Shown: positions 1 through 11,131, counted from the stretch's first letter. The stretch is 64,000 nt of DNA from Rhodoblastus acidophilus (GCF_025961575.1 NZ_JAOQNX010000004.1:62001-126000); one strand, 5' to 3'. Translations and numbers: made by a program. Notes: generated by a model from the sequence alone, not told the origin.

Positions 1-920
1 GAGGCGCCGCGCGCATAGGTCGCCTGCAGGATCATGGCGTCGGCGTCGGACAGGGCGGGCAGGTTGACCTTCAGGCCGCCCTGGGCCGCAAAGCCCCATT
101 GCGAGGAGGAGGCGCCGGGCGGATTGACCGAGGGCGGCGCGGTATAGGCGGTGTGCAGCTGATGCGCGGCGCCGCTGATCTGCGCCAGGCCGAACGGGCT
201 TTCGATGCGCACGGCGCCGACCAGATCCGGCGCGACCGGACCGGTATTGGCGGCGGAGGCGTAGGGCGCGACGCTCTGGCCGATGTTGCCCCAGCGCTCC
301 CGGGGATTTTCCACCGAGACCACGGCGGTCACGCCCGGCGTCGGCGCGAAAGCGTAGGAGACCAGCTCCGTGCGGGTGTTGGAGCCGCGCAGCGGCATGA
401 AATTCCAGGCGTCCGCGTAGAAGTCGAAGGCCGATTGCGCGCGCCCCGCCGTCCAGCCGGCGAAGGTGAGATAGGCGAAGTCGAGCCGGCTCAGATTGTT
501 CCAGGTGCTGGGATTGTTGGCGGCGGCATAGCCGACGATGCCGCTGACATAGCCCGAGATCAGACCGGCCTCGGTGGGCAGCCGCGCCGTGGCGTTGAAC
601 CCCACGGCGAAGGCGCCGCCGATCTGCTGGGTCGGGCGCGTCGTCGAGGTGAAGGGCAGGGCCGCGCCGGGCGGCGGCGCCGGCAGCCAGTTGCTCAGGT
701 TGCGCGGCTCGAGTTGGGCCGCGGCGACGCCGCCGAGCGACAGGCAGATGTCGGTGCCGGGAACGGCGAAATAGGAGGCGCCATAGGCGTTGCAGGTGCG
801 GGCATAGCTGGGGGCGTCGGTGGACGCGGGCGTGACGGATCGTTCCGCCGCCCGCGCCGGCAGCGCGGCGAGCGGAAGCAGGATCAAGGCGGCGATCTTG
901 CGAGTCGACGCGGGGTTCAT
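1..920 (-). CDS. Rhizobiales-type outer membrane porin, C-terminus cut by window edge
   Basis: This is the N-terminal part of an outer membrane porin of the alphaproteobacterial Porin_2 family; the reading frame runs open off the left edge. Translation on the minus strand from the ATG at 918-920 gives a signal peptide (MNPASTRKIAALILLPLAALP) ending near ARA-AE. A Cys-x-x-Tyr-Gly segment and an IPGTD-like segment (VPGTDICLSLGG) follow, which mark the start of the first strand in this family. Alternating aromatic and small residues, such as ISGYVSGIVGYAAANN, then fit beta strands. About 306 residues are visible of an expected 450-550. It lies downstream of maeB on the same strand, but a hairpin separates them, so it is probably transcribed on its own. 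Confidence 0.85.
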   Translation of the reverse strand, partial: MNPASTRKIAALILLPLAALPARAAERSVTPASTDAPSYARTCNAYGASYFAVPGTDICLSLGGVAAAQLEPRNLSNWLPAPPPGAALPFTSTTRPTQQIGGAFAVGFNATARLPTEAGLISGYVSGIVGYAAANNPSTWNNLSRLDFAYLTFAGWTAGRAQSAFDFYADAWNFMPLRGSNTRTELVSYAFAPTPGVTAVVSVENPRERWGNIGQSVAPYASAANTGPVAPDLVGAVRIESPFGLAQISGAAHQLHTAYTAPPSVNPPGASSSQWGFAAQGGLKVNLPALSDADAMILQATYARGA

Positions 921-937
921 CTTTCGCCTTTCCGGCC

Positions 938-962
938 CGATCCCGCGTAAACCGCGGGATCG
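938..962 (-). other. Hairpin in the leader of the porin gene
   Basis: A perfect 10-bp inverted repeat (CGATCCCGCG, loop of 5, CGCGGGATCG) lies between the maeB stop and the porin start, about 18 bases before the porin ATG. No T-run follows on either strand, so it could be a leader structure of the porin mRNA or a weak transcription stop for maeB. Confidence 0.4.
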
Positions 963-1046
963 CAGCAGAATTCACTTTCCTCCGGAGCCCATCCGGAAAC
1001 CTTCTCCCTCATATAGCATCGATTGGGCCTTTTTTCCGGCGGTGGA

Positions 1047-3344
<2,298 letters not shown>

Positions 3345-3551
3345 GGACGTTTCCTCAGTGTCTGCCGGCGCGGCGTTTTGACGCGACTCGGTACTTTAGT
3401 CGGAGACGATATAGGCCAGCCCGCGCCGCCGCGCCATCGACAGAATGGACCAGAGCGCCGCTGCATTCTGGGCTTTGCCCCTTGGTCCGCGAGGCGTACA
3501 ACGACTCTTTCTGCGGGCCCTGGGCCCCGTGCATGAGAAGGAATCGACGAC

Positions 3552-3866
3552 ATGGTCGAGACGGTGACGCGCGACGAATTGAAGCAGGGACTCGCGGAAG
3601 GGAAAATCCTGCTGCTGGACGTTCGCGAGCCCGATGAATTTGCCGCCGGCCACATCCCGGGCGCGGTGAATTTTCCGCTGTCGCGCTTCGAGCCGCAAAA
3701 CCTGCCGCGCGAGGCGGGGAAACGAATCGTGTTTTCGTGCCGTTCGGGGCAGCGCACGCAACGCGCCATGGAAATGGCGCGACTCGGCGGGCGCTCCGAC
3801 GCCAACACCCATTACGCCGGTTCGATGAACGATTGGCTGGCGGCCGGCGAGCCGGTGGAGAAATAA
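3552..3866 (+). CDS. Single-domain rhodanese-like sulfurtransferase
   Basis: A 104-residue, one-domain rhodanese of the GlpE/PspE size class, expected to move sulfane sulfur in the cytoplasm; no signal peptide is visible. It has the CH2A-like block DVREPDEFAAGHIPGA and an active-site loop FSCRSGQRT with the predicted catalytic Cys. The C-terminal block GSMNDWLAAGEP matches the family's GGxxxW motif in part. It is transcribed divergently from maeB and followed directly by a palindromic repeat. The physiological acceptor cannot be told from the sequence. Confidence 0.9.
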   Translation: MVETVTRDELKQGLAEGKILLLDVREPDEFAAGHIPGAVNFPLSRFEPQNLPREAGKRIVFSCRSGQRTQRAMEMARLGGRSDANTHYAGSMNDWLAAGEPVEK

Positions 3867-3890
3867 TATAGCTGCCGAACGACCCGTGGG

Positions 3891-3957
3891 CCGCCCCCGC
3901 CCTTCGAGACGCCCGCTAAGGCGGGCTCCTCAGGGTGAGGGCTACTCACTTGTTGTA
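3891..3957. repeat. REP-like palindromic repeat, family A copy 1
   Basis: An intergenic element with a core of CCTTCGAGACGCC, an inverted GCCCGC/GCGGGC stem, CTCCTCAGGGTGAGGGCTAC and a TTGTTGTAT tail. Closely similar copies lie at 9650-9704 (opposite orientation) and 16053-16120, with a diverged one at 61461-61499. Stem sequences differ between copies but stay paired, as in bacterial REP elements. Confidence 0.8.
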
Positions 3958-3974
3958 TATGAAAAAATCTCTCT

Positions 3975-4415
3975 CTATCGCAACCGCCCGATGAGATCGC
4001 GCACGTGGGCCTCGATCTGCGGCAGCGCGGTTTCGGGCGGGGCGAAGTCTATGTCGTGGATGCGCCAATATTCGATGCGGTCGGGCGGGGCGGCCTCCGC
4101 CCAGGCGGCGAAGCGCGCGCGGATCAGCGGCATGTGCTCCGCGAGTTTGAGCGCGACGATGTGGTCGGCGGCGTCGAGGTCGGCGACAGAGACTTGCAGG
4201 GGGTGGCGGGCTTTGTCCCGGTCGAAGGCGATGCCGCGCTCGCGCAGCGCCTGCGCGGTGGAGCGCGCGATCGGCCCGATATTGCCGGCGCCGAGGTCGA
4301 CGGCGACGCCGCGCGAGATCGCGCGCCAGTTTTCCGGCGGGAAGGCGTTAAAAAGTTCTTCGGCGAACCGGCTGCGGTAGTAATTGCCGGTGCACAGGAA
4401 CAGCACGGTTTTCAT
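3975..4415 (-). CDS. Low-molecular-weight protein tyrosine phosphatase family protein
   Basis: A 146-residue protein that starts with the hallmark loop of low-molecular-weight phosphatases: MKTVLFLCTGNYYRS, which places the CX5R nucleophile loop at Cys8-Arg14, followed by Ser15. The predicted general acid lies in HDIDFAPPE near the C-terminus. The start is set at the ATG 4413-4415 because the phosphatase fold begins there; the longer frame from 4448 adds residues with no family match. The substrate is unknown: related proteins act on tyrosine phosphate or arsenate. It is downstream of the Hint-domain gene on the same strand. Confidence 0.85.
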   Translation of the reverse strand: MKTVLFLCTGNYYRSRFAEELFNAFPPENWRAISRGVAVDLGAGNIGPIARSTAQALRERGIAFDRDKARHPLQVSVADLDAADHIVALKLAEHMPLIRARFAAWAEAAPPDRIEYWRIHDIDFAPPETALPQIEAHVRDLIGRLR

Positions 4416-4489
4416 GGGGCCTCGCAGGATCGAACCTGCTTGTGCCACGGCAATTTGTCATTCTCGCGCCAGTTGTGCGACTTGCGCCT

Positions 4490-5548
4490 TCAGGCCGCCG
4501 CCACGACCGCCGGCGCCAGAAGGGCCGCTCGTTCCGCCAGAATTTTGCGCACCGCGATCGGAACCTGCCGCGCCGCTTTCGCGCGGGGATAGGGCAGTTC
4601 GGCAATTGCTTTGCCCTGGGGATAAAGCGCCTCGTGCTCCGCCCAGTTGTCGAAGGCCATGCGGTCGACATTGTCGACAAAAGTTTCGGCCGGAACGCCC
4701 TCGGCGAGGATCAGGGCGTGGTCGGCCAGTTCGACATGGTAGTAAGTGAAGACCTTGGGGACGTTGGTCTCGCGGACGATGCTCGTTCCGTTGACCAGCG
4801 CGCCGGCGTGGATCAGCGCGCCGCCCAGCAGCAGGGCGTGGTCGGGGGACAGCAGCAGGTCGCGGGCGGGGCGGTTTTCGCCCAGCGCGCCGGCCTTGAT
4901 GCGGATCGGCAGCGCGCGCAGCGGATCGGCGAAGCGGGTCGATATGGTCTGGCGCCCGAGCCATTCGACGGGCGCCGCGCGGCCATCGGCGGTCAGGACG
5001 AGATCGCCGGGCTTGAGGTCCTGGACGACGACGTTTCCGTGCGGCGTGGCGATCAGCACATCTCGCACGAAACAGGTCGCCTGAATTGTCGCCTGAACGA
5101 CGCCCTCGGAGGTGAACGCAGGCCCGCCGCAGAACTGGTCCATTTGAAACGAAATGGCTGCCGTCGAAACGACTCCGGGATGAAAGACAAATGAAAGCTG
5201 ATCGGAGCGGTCCGACCCGGGATTATAGTGACGATGAAAATTTTCGGACACCGTCCAGTCGCCGTCGCTGTTCCTCGATACGCTGCCGAATATGGTCATT
5301 TGGCTGCCGGGATCATAATCGGACATTGAGCGCGTGACGATGTTCCCCTGGCTTAGGCCAACATTGGTGAAGGTGATGGATCCCGAATCAATCCACCCGT
5401 AGCCATTGGCTGGATCGATCGTGACAAGCACCTCACCGGACCAGCTTGGAGCCCATTCATAGCTCTCGCAGTATTCAGGGTCGATTCCAAAAGAGATCGG
5501 GACGGTTTGGGCAATTGTTGAATAGGTGATGTGGTAATAGTCGTACAT
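4490..5548 (-). CDS. Protein with C-terminal Hint (intein-like) domain
   Basis: A 352-residue protein. Residues 1-158 match no family I know: they are rich in Ser, Thr, Gly and aromatic residues and look like a beta-rich module. Residues from about 159 to 300 are a Hint_2-type domain. It starts with Cys159 (CFVRDVLIATPHGNV), has the KPGDLVLTADG turn and the intein-like block B (SPDHALLL), and ends near ELADHALILAEGVPAETFVD. Hint domains cut or splice at the leading Cys, so self-release of the N-terminal module is possible. No signal peptide is visible. The ATG at 5546-5548 is preferred to the TTG at 5554. Confidence 0.7.
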   Translation of the reverse strand: MYDYYHITYSTIAQTVPISFGIDPEYCESYEWAPSWSGEVLVTIDPANGYGWIDSGSITFTNVGLSQGNIVTRSMSDYDPGSQMTIFGSVSRNSDGDWTVSENFHRHYNPGSDRSDQLSFVFHPGVVSTAAISFQMDQFCGGPAFTSEGVVQATIQATCFVRDVLIATPHGNVVVQDLKPGDLVLTADGRAAPVEWLGRQTISTRFADPLRALPIRIKAGALGENRPARDLLLSPDHALLLGGALIHAGALVNGTSIVRETNVPKVFTYYHVELADHALILAEGVPAETFVDNVDRMAFDNWAEHEALYPQGKAIAELPYPRAKAARQVPIAVRKILAERAALLAPAVVAAA

Positions 5549-5721
5549 AGGCAAACCGCTTGAAATAAATGCAGTCGCTGCAACTGACAGGTTGTCAAAT
5601 TAATGCTGACGCAGGGGCGCGTCAAGTTACCAGCCGTGCGCGGAGGGCCGGGCAAGGTCGACCCACTTGCGTTATCACGCCTGCAATCCGCTCACAGCGG
5701 CCTATCGAACCAGGGGGTGCG

Positions 5722-6453
5722 CTAGCCCAGCGTCGCCAGTCCCGGAAACGTCTGGATCAGCCAGAACGACATGTTTTGGATGCCGCCGGTGAGGAAGGCG
5801 ACGCCGGTCACCACCAGCAGCGCCCCTACCACACGCTCGACCTTGCCGAAATGCTGCTTGAAGCGGCGCAGGAAACGGATGAACGGCTCCATCGCCAGCG
5901 CCGCCACGATGAACGGAATCCCCAGGCCCAGCGAATAAATCGCCAGCAGGAACGCGCCCTTGCCCACCGTCTGCTCCGACGAGGCCACCGCCAGAATCGC
6001 GGCGAGAATCGGTCCGATGCAAGGCGTCCAGCCAAAGGCGAAGGCGAGGCCCATCACATAGGCGCCCCACAGGCCCACCGGCTTTTCGACCTGCAGGCGC
6101 TTTTCGCGATAGAGCAGGGTGAGCTTGAACACGCCGAGAAAGTGCAGGCCCATGCCGATGATCACCACGCCGGCCGCCGCCGAGAGCAGCGGCAGGTTTT
6201 CGCGCACCGTCTGGCCGATCGCCGAGGCTGTCGCGCCCAAGGCGACGAAAACGGTGGAAAACCCCGCGACGAACAGCAAAGCCGCAAAAGTCGTGTCGCG
6301 GGCGGCGCGGCGCTCGCCGCCTTCCGCCAGCTCCTCCAGGCCGGAGCCGGCGATGAAGGTCAGGTAGGGCGGCACCAGCGGCAGCACGCAGGGCGAGAGA
6401 AAGGACAGCAGTCCCGCCAGCAGCGCCGCCGTAATGGTCACATTGTCGGTCAT
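5722..6453 (-). CDS. ccdA: Cytochrome c biogenesis protein CcdA (thiol:disulfide transporter)
   Basis: A 243-residue inner membrane protein with six predicted transmembrane segments. It carries reducing equivalents from cytoplasmic thioredoxin to the periplasm for haem attachment and related thiol chemistry. The two redox cysteines are visible: Cys22 in LSPCVLPL and Cys145 in GWTPCIGPI. The start is the ATG at 6451-6453, since the longer frame upstream runs antisense through the next gene. It is divergent from the P1-family peptidase with about 70 bases between starts. Confidence 0.92.
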   Translation of the reverse strand: MTDNVTITAALLAGLLSFLSPCVLPLVPPYLTFIAGSGLEELAEGGERRAARDTTFAALLFVAGFSTVFVALGATASAIGQTVRENLPLLSAAAGVVIIGMGLHFLGVFKLTLLYREKRLQVEKPVGLWGAYVMGLAFAFGWTPCIGPILAAILAVASSEQTVGKGAFLLAIYSLGLGIPFIVAALAMEPFIRFLRRFKQHFGKVERVVGALLVVTGVAFLTGGIQNMSFWLIQTFPGLATLG

Positions 6454-6528
6454 AGAAAACTCTTTCGTCTTGCCGCACTCATAAGCCATCGCGCAGGATA
6501 GCGAAACAACTCTCGAGCGGGTGTGTCC

Positions 6529-7518
6529 ATGCGCAATCTCATCACCGACGTGCGCGGCCTCATGGTCGGCAATTCCGAGGATTCCGGGATCGCCACCGGC
6601 GTCACGGCCTTGCTGTTCGACGCGCCGGCGGTCGCCTCCGTCTCGGTCTCGGGCGGCGCGCCGGGCTTGCGCGACGCGCATTTGCTTGAAGCCGACATGA
6701 CCGTGGAGCGGGTCGATGCGCTCGTCCTCTCCGGCGGCTCGGTGTTCGGGCTCGACGCCATGGGCGGCGTCACCTCGGTGCTGCGTGAGCGGGGGCGGGG
6801 GGTGGAGGTCGCGGGACAGCTCGCGCCGATCGCCCCCGGCGCCATCCTGTTCGATCTCGCCAATGGCGGCGACAAGGATTTTTGGCGCGAACCCGTCTAT
6901 TGGCGGCTTGGCGCGGACGCCGCGCGGGCGGCGTCCGGGGATTTCGCTTTGGGCACGCATGGCGCCGGTTTTGGCGCGACCGTGGTCGATTTGAAGGGCG
7001 GCCTCGGCTCGGCCTCGGCGGTCACGGAGGATGGGTTCGTCGTCGGCGCTTTGGTGGCGGTCAATGCGGTGGGGCAGGCGACCATTGGCGATGGGCCGCA
7101 CTTTTGGGCGGCGCCCTATGAGCGCGACGGCGAATTCGCCGGACGCGGCTGGCCGGCCAAATTCGACCCGTCCGCGCTGGCGATCCGCATGAAGGGCGCG
7201 GAGCCGCGCAACACCAATCTGGCCATTGTCGCCACCGACGCCGAACTCACCAAGGCGCAGGCCAAGCGCGTGGCGATCATGGCGCAAGACGGGCTGGCGC
7301 GCGCTTTGCGCCCGGTCCATGCGGCGATGGACGGCGACACGGTGTTCGCCGGGGCGACCGGTGTTTCGGGGCGCGAGGCGGGGCCGGTGGAGCTGACCCG
7401 GATCGGCGCGGCGGCGGCGGATTGTCTGGCGCGTGCGGTGGCCCGCGGCGTGTTCGAGGCGAAGGCGCTGAAATTTCCCGGGGCGCTGCCGAGCTGGCGC
7501 GACAAATTCGGCGGTTGA
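6529..7518 (+). CDS. P1 family peptidase (DmpA/NylC-type N-terminal nucleophile hydrolase)
   Basis: A 329-residue protein of the family that includes D-aminopeptidase DmpA and the nylon oligomer hydrolase NylC. These self-cleave to expose an N-terminal nucleophile. The family core is visible (DALVLSGGSVFGLDAMGG, GATVVDLKGGLGSAS), and the likely cleavage point is Asn228-Thr229 in PRNTNLAIVATDA, equivalent to the Asn/Thr site of NylC. No signal peptide is seen, so it is probably cytoplasmic. A GTG six bases upstream (6523) is an alternative start. The regulator gene at 7533 follows after 14 bases, but a functional link is uncertain. Confidence 0.85.
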   Translation: MRNLITDVRGLMVGNSEDSGIATGVTALLFDAPAVASVSVSGGAPGLRDAHLLEADMTVERVDALVLSGGSVFGLDAMGGVTSVLRERGRGVEVAGQLAPIAPGAILFDLANGGDKDFWREPVYWRLGADAARAASGDFALGTHGAGFGATVVDLKGGLGSASAVTEDGFVVGALVAVNAVGQATIGDGPHFWAAPYERDGEFAGRGWPAKFDPSALAIRMKGAEPRNTNLAIVATDAELTKAQAKRVAIMAQDGLARALRPVHAAMDGDTVFAGATGVSGREAGPVELTRIGAAAADCLARAVARGVFEAKALKFPGALPSWRDKFGG

Positions 7519-7532
7519 AAGAGGTTTTGTTT

Positions 7533-8141
7533 ATGCGCGTTCTCATCGTTGACGACCATCCCGTTGTCGTCTCCGGCTGCAAGGCCCTGCTGTCCGCCGA
7601 GCCGGTCGACGTTTTCGACGCCGCCGACGCGGAAACCGGGTTCGCCGCCTTTTGCGCGCAAAAACCCGATGTCTGCGTGATCGACATCAATTTGCCCGGC
7701 CTTTCCGGCTTCGATCTGACCCAACGCATCCTCAAGCAGGACCCCGAAGCCAAAATCGTCATTTTCAGCATGAACGACGATCCCGCTTTCGCCGCCCGGG
7801 CGATCCAGGCGGGGGCGCGCGGCTATATCGCCAAGAACGACGACCCCATGCTGTTCCTGCCGGCGCTAAAACAGGTTTTTGCGGGCGGGACCTGGCTGCC
7901 CGCCGATCTGGCGCGGAAAATGGCTTTCGCCCCGCCGTCGCCGCTGCAAAACCTTTCCACCCGGGAGATCGAAATCTTGCGGCTGCTGGCGGCGGGCGAG
8001 GATATGGGCGGCATCGCCGACAAGCTCGGCGTCTCCTACAAGACCATTGCAAACAATTGCACGGCGCTGAAGGGCAAGCTCGGGGCGCGCAGTTCGATGG
8101 ATCTGATGCGCGCCGCCATGGATGTTTTGCGGGTGGATTGA
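7533..8141 (+). CDS. NarL/FixJ-type response regulator
   Basis: A 202-residue response regulator. The receiver domain covers about residues 1-120, with acidic Asp7-Asp8, phospho-acceptor Asp51 in VIDINLPG and Lys in GYIAKND. A LuxR-type helix-turn-helix follows (LSTREIEILRLLAAGE to KTIANNCTALKGKLG). The start is the ATG at 7533; the frame extends upstream only as an overlap with the peptidase gene. No histidine kinase is encoded next to it, so it is an orphan here. LALK-type loops are slightly unusual: the HTH ends in NNCTALKGKLGA rather than the common VHRxNIxxKL. Confidence 0.88.
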   Translation: MRVLIVDDHPVVVSGCKALLSAEPVDVFDAADAETGFAAFCAQKPDVCVIDINLPGLSGFDLTQRILKQDPEAKIVIFSMNDDPAFAARAIQAGARGYIAKNDDPMLFLPALKQVFAGGTWLPADLARKMAFAPPSPLQNLSTREIEILRLLAAGEDMGGIADKLGVSYKTIANNCTALKGKLGARSSMDLMRAAMDVLRVD

Positions 8142-8202
8142 GGCTGCTTGATGTTGCGCTGCAGCGGGGCTAGATTCCGCGCATTGCACGATGGAGGCCT
8201 TC

Positions 8203-8583
8203 ATGAAAATCCGTAGCCTGGTCCTGGCGTCGGCGCTGGCGTTCGCCACGTCCGCCTATGCCGCGAAAATCCCCGAAGCGCTCGATCCCGACAAGGACGG
8301 CACGATCGATCTCGCCGAAGCCAAGGCCGCCGCCGGCGCCCTGTTCGACAAGCTCGACAAGGACCATGAGGGCACGCTCGACATCAAGGAATTGCAGGGC
8401 CGCCTCAGCAAGGTGGATTTCGCCGGCGCCGATCCGGACAAGGACAAGACCCTGACCCGTGACGAATATCTGGCCGTGGTCGAGCAGCGCTTCAACGCCG
8501 CCAACACCGATGGCGACGGCACGCTGGACGCCAAGGAGCTGAACTCCAAGGAAGGCAAGGCGCTGAAAAAGCTGCTGAAGTGA
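8203..8583 (+). CDS. Secreted EF-hand calcium-binding protein
   Basis: A 126-residue exported protein with a signal peptide (MKIRSLVLASALAFATSAYA) followed by four EF-hand-like loops: DPDKDGTIDLAE, DKDHEGTLDIKE, DPDKDKTLTRDE and NTDGDGTLDAKE. Loops 1 and 4 have the full D-x-D-x-D-G pattern and Glu at position 12; loop 3 has Lys in place of Gly, and loop 2 has His and Glu at liganding positions, so binding may be weaker. The ATG at 8203 is preceded by a good GGAGG site that starts inside the alternative ATG at 8191. It is likely a periplasmic calcium-binding or buffering protein of unknown role. Confidence 0.88.
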   Translation: MKIRSLVLASALAFATSAYAAKIPEALDPDKDGTIDLAEAKAAAGALFDKLDKDHEGTLDIKELQGRLSKVDFAGADPDKDKTLTRDEYLAVVEQRFNAANTDGDGTLDAKELNSKEGKALKKLLK

Positions 8584-8589
8584 CAAAAG

Positions 8590-8622
8590 GCTCGGTCTTC
8601 GGGGCAGAACCGAAGACCGAGC
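8590..8622 (-). terminator. Strong hairpin with T-rich side on the minus strand
   Basis: A perfect 13-bp stem (GCTCGGTCTTCGG with its complement, loop of 7) starts six bases after the EF-hand stop. On the plus strand no T-run follows. On the minus strand it is followed by CCTTTTGTC, so it reads better as a terminator for transcription arriving from the right, or as a bidirectional one. Confidence 0.55.
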
Positions 8623-8906
8623 AGCGCGCTTGGAGGCCGTGCAGGTCAGCCTGCCCGTTGCAGGGCGGCGGCGGACGCCGGACCTTGGGTTACAAGGGGA
8701 ATGGGACTCCAGCGCCCGCCGCAGGAAGTTTGTAGCACGCGCGAAAATGCGCGGAAATTGCAAAGAGTCCCGAAGTTTTCGGCCGCGACTCCCGGAAAGC
8801 GGCGGAAAAATTCCCGAAAACGGCTTGCGGCGCGGCGCCGGCCGTTCGGCTGGAAACTTGCCGACCGGCGTGCTAATCGCTGACGCCACAAACAGGGGTT
8901 TTGGCG
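8623..8906. other. Gene-poor leader between EF-hand gene and YfgM-like gene
   Basis: No convincing gene is seen on either strand. The stretch is GC-rich, with a purine-rich middle near 8750-8830, and ends in the leader of the next gene. Given the minus-strand terminator at its left edge, a short antisense transcript is possible but not supported by an ORF. Confidence 0.3.
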
Positions 8907-9569
8907 ATGGCCGATATTTTCAGCGAAGTCGATGAAGACGTTCGCAACGAGAAGCTGAACAAGACGTGGTCGAAATATTCCATCGTCGTCTATGGCGCGG
9001 CGGCGGCCATCGTGATCGGCACCGCCGTCTACACCTATGACAAGCACCGCAAGACCGTGGCCGCCGAGGCCGCCGGCGCCAAGTTCATGGCGGCGCAGGA
9101 ACTCGCGCGCGCACAAAAACCCGCCGAGGCCGAGGCCGCCTTCGAGGCGATGGCGAAGGAGTCTGCACCGGGCGTGCGCGCCCTGGCGCTGCTGCGCGCC
9201 GCGCAGGAGCAGAGCCTCAGCGACCGCGCCGGCGCGGTGAAGATTTTCGATTCCATCGCCGTGGACGCCGCTGTGCCGTCGCTGTTGCAGGATACGGCGC
9301 GGCTGCGCGCCGGCCTGCTGCGCGCCGACGAGGCCGACAAGGCCGAACTGGAGAACCGCCTGGGCCCGCTGCTCAATGGCGCGTTCCGCTATTCCGCCCG
9401 CGAAATTTTGGCGCTGGCGGCGCTCAAGCGCGGCGAGTTCGAAGAGGCCGGGCGGCTGCTGGACCAGTTGATCGTCGATCCCAATGCGCCGGCCTCGCTG
9501 CGGCAGCGCGCGGAAGCGCTGGCGTCGCTGGCGCGCGGCGGCGGCAAGGTTTCGCCCGAAAAGAAGTGA
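8907..9569 (+). CDS. YfgM-like membrane-anchored TPR protein
   Basis: A 220-residue protein with a short cytoplasmic N-terminus, one transmembrane helix (about residues 26-45, SIVVYGAAAAIVIGTAVYTY) and a periplasmic helical repeat region rich in Ala and Glu. This is the layout of the YfgM/TPR_21 family, an ancillary SecYEG partner in Escherichia coli. The gene order agrees: yfgM-like genes usually precede der, as here. The ATG at 8907 is preferred to the TTG at 8901. A family A repeat separates it from der, so co-transcription is likely but may be attenuated. Confidence 0.82.
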   Translation: MADIFSEVDEDVRNEKLNKTWSKYSIVVYGAAAAIVIGTAVYTYDKHRKTVAAEAAGAKFMAAQELARAQKPAEAEAAFEAMAKESAPGVRALALLRAAQEQSLSDRAGAVKIFDSIAVDAAVPSLLQDTARLRAGLLRADEADKAELENRLGPLLNGAFRYSAREILALAALKRGEFEEAGRLLDQLIVDPNAPASLRQRAEALASLARGGGKVSPEKK

Positions 9570-9649
9570 CAAAGCTTCGTTTTGATGGCCATGGTTGAAG
9601 ACGGCGCTTGCAGCGCCTCCTCCCCATGGGGATTTCTCTCTATCCAAGT

Positions 9650-9704
9650 AGCCCTCATCCTGAGGAGCCTGCGAAGCAGGCGTCTCGAAGGAGAGGGCGG
9701 TCCC
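9650..9704. repeat. REP-like palindromic repeat, family A copy 2 (inverted)
   Basis: This is the family A element in the opposite orientation to the copies at 3891 and 16053 (GTAGCCCTCATCCTGAGGAG, stem GCCTGC/GCAGGC, GTCTCGAAGG). It ends only 19 bases before the der start and so sits in the der leader. Confidence 0.8.
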
Positions 9705-9723
9705 CGGATCGCTCGTATCGTAG

Positions 9724-11130
9724 ATGACCTTTACCGTCGCCATCATCGGCCGGCCCAATGTCGGCAAATCCACCCTGTTCAACCGGCTTGTCGGTAAAAA
9801 ACTGGCGCTGGTCGACGACCAGCCGGGCGTCACCCGCGACCGTCGCGCCGGCGATGCGAAACTGGGCGACCTCAATTTCACCGTGATCGACACGGCGGGT
9901 CTGGAGGAGGGCGATCAGGCCTCGCTGTCCGGCCGCATGCGCGCCCAGACCGAAGCCGCGATCGAGGACGCCGATGCGGTGTTTTTCGTCATCGACGCCC
10001 GCGCCGGGGTGACGCCGGAAGACCGGCATTTCGCCTCGCTGGTCCGCCGCGCGGGAAAACCGGTGATCCTGATCGCCAACAAGGCCGAGGGCCGCGCCGG
10101 CGAGGCCGGGGCCTATGAGGGCTTTGACCTCGGCCTGGGCGATCCCGTCGCGCTTTCCGCCGAGCATGGCGACGGCTTTGCCGAACTTTTTTCGTGCCTG
10201 CTGACGGCGCTGCCCGAGGCCACGCAGCTGTCCGAGGATGACGACGAGGTGCGCGAAAGGCTGGTGCTGGGCGACGACGAGGAGGGCAGCGAGCTCGATC
10301 CTTCAAAACCGCTGCGCATCGCCGTGGTCGGGCGCCCCAATGCCGGCAAGTCCACGCTGATCAACCGGCTGCTCGGCGAGGAGCGTTTGCTCACCGGGCC
10401 CGAGGCCGGGATCACCCGCGATTCCATCAGCGTCGATTATCTGTGGACGGGGAAGAACGCCGAACGGCGGCTGAAAATTTTCGACACCGCCGGGTTGCGC
10501 AAGCGCGCCAAAGTTGAAGAAAAGCTGGAAAAGCTGGCGGCGGCCGACACTTTGCGCGCCATTCGCTTCGCCGAAGTGGTCGTCGTGCTGCTCGACGCCA
10601 CCATTCCCTTTGAAAAGCAGGATTTGACCATTGTCGATCTGGTCGCGCGCGAGGGCCGGGCGCTGGTGATCGGGCTGAACAAATGGGACCTGATCGAGGA
10701 CAAGGCGCATATCGTCACCCTGCGCGAGGAGGCGGCGCGGCTGCTGCCCCAGGTGCGCGGCGCGGCGGTCATGCCGGTTTCCGGCGCCAATGGCGGCGGT
10801 CTCGACGCTTTGATGGGGGCGATTCTCTCGGCGCATGAAGTGTGGAACAAGCGCCTGTCGACGTCGCGGCTCAACCGCTGGCTGGAAGGGGTCATCGATC
10901 AAAACCCGCCGCCGGCCGTGGCGGGGCGGCGGATCAAGATCCGCTACATCACCCAGCCCAAGGCGCGGCCGCCGCATTTCGTCATTTTCGGCAACCAGCT
11001 CGACGAATTGCCGGATTCCTATCGGCGCTTCCTCATCAACGGGCTGCGGCAGACTTTTGTCCTGCCGGGAACGCCGATCCGCATGACGCTGAAACAGGGC
11101 GACAATCCTTACGCCAAGAAGCGGCGGTAA
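9724..11130 (+). CDS. der: Ribosome biogenesis GTPase Der
   Basis: An essential double-GTPase for assembly of the 50S ribosomal subunit, 468 residues. Two GTPase domains are seen: G1 loop GRPNVGKS with DTAG and NKAE in the first, and GRPNAGKS with DTAG and NKWD in the second. The C-terminal KH-like domain includes [15 protein letters not shown] and the usual basic tail (NPYAKKRR). An acidic linker (EDDDEVRE to GDDEEGSE) joins the G domains. The first domain has NKAE where NKxD is usual, which is common in alphaproteobacterial Der. It is downstream of the YfgM-like gene. Confidence 0.97.
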   Translation: MTFTVAIIGRPNVGKSTLFNRLVGKKLALVDDQPGVTRDRRAGDAKLGDLNFTVIDTAGLEEGDQASLSGRMRAQTEAAIEDADAVFFVIDARAGVTPEDRHFASLVRRAGKPVILIANKAEGRAGEAGAYEGFDLGLGDPVALSAEHGDGFAELFSCLLTALPEATQLSEDDDEVRERLVLGDDEEGSELDPSKPLRIAVVGRPNAGKSTLINRLLGEERLLTGPEAGITRDSISVDYLWTGKNAERRLKIFDTAGLRKRAKVEEKLEKLAAADTLRAIRFAEVVVVLLDATIPFEKQDLTIVDLVAREGRALVIGLNKWDLIEDKAHIVTLREEAARLLPQVRGAAVMPVSGANGGGLDALMGAILSAHEVWNKRLSTSRLNRWLEGVIDQNPPPAVAGRRIKIRYITQPKARPPHFVIFGNQLDELPDSYRRFLINGLRQTFVLPGTPIRMTLKQGDNPYAKKRR

Positions 11131-11131
11131 T

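Noticed and set aside
4416-4440. Sequence like a tRNA T-arm on the minus strand (GCAGGTTCGATCCTGCGAGG)
   Set aside because: The loop is one base short of a normal T-loop, and no anticodon arm, D-arm or matching acceptor strand is found upstream; it is a chance dyad between two genes.
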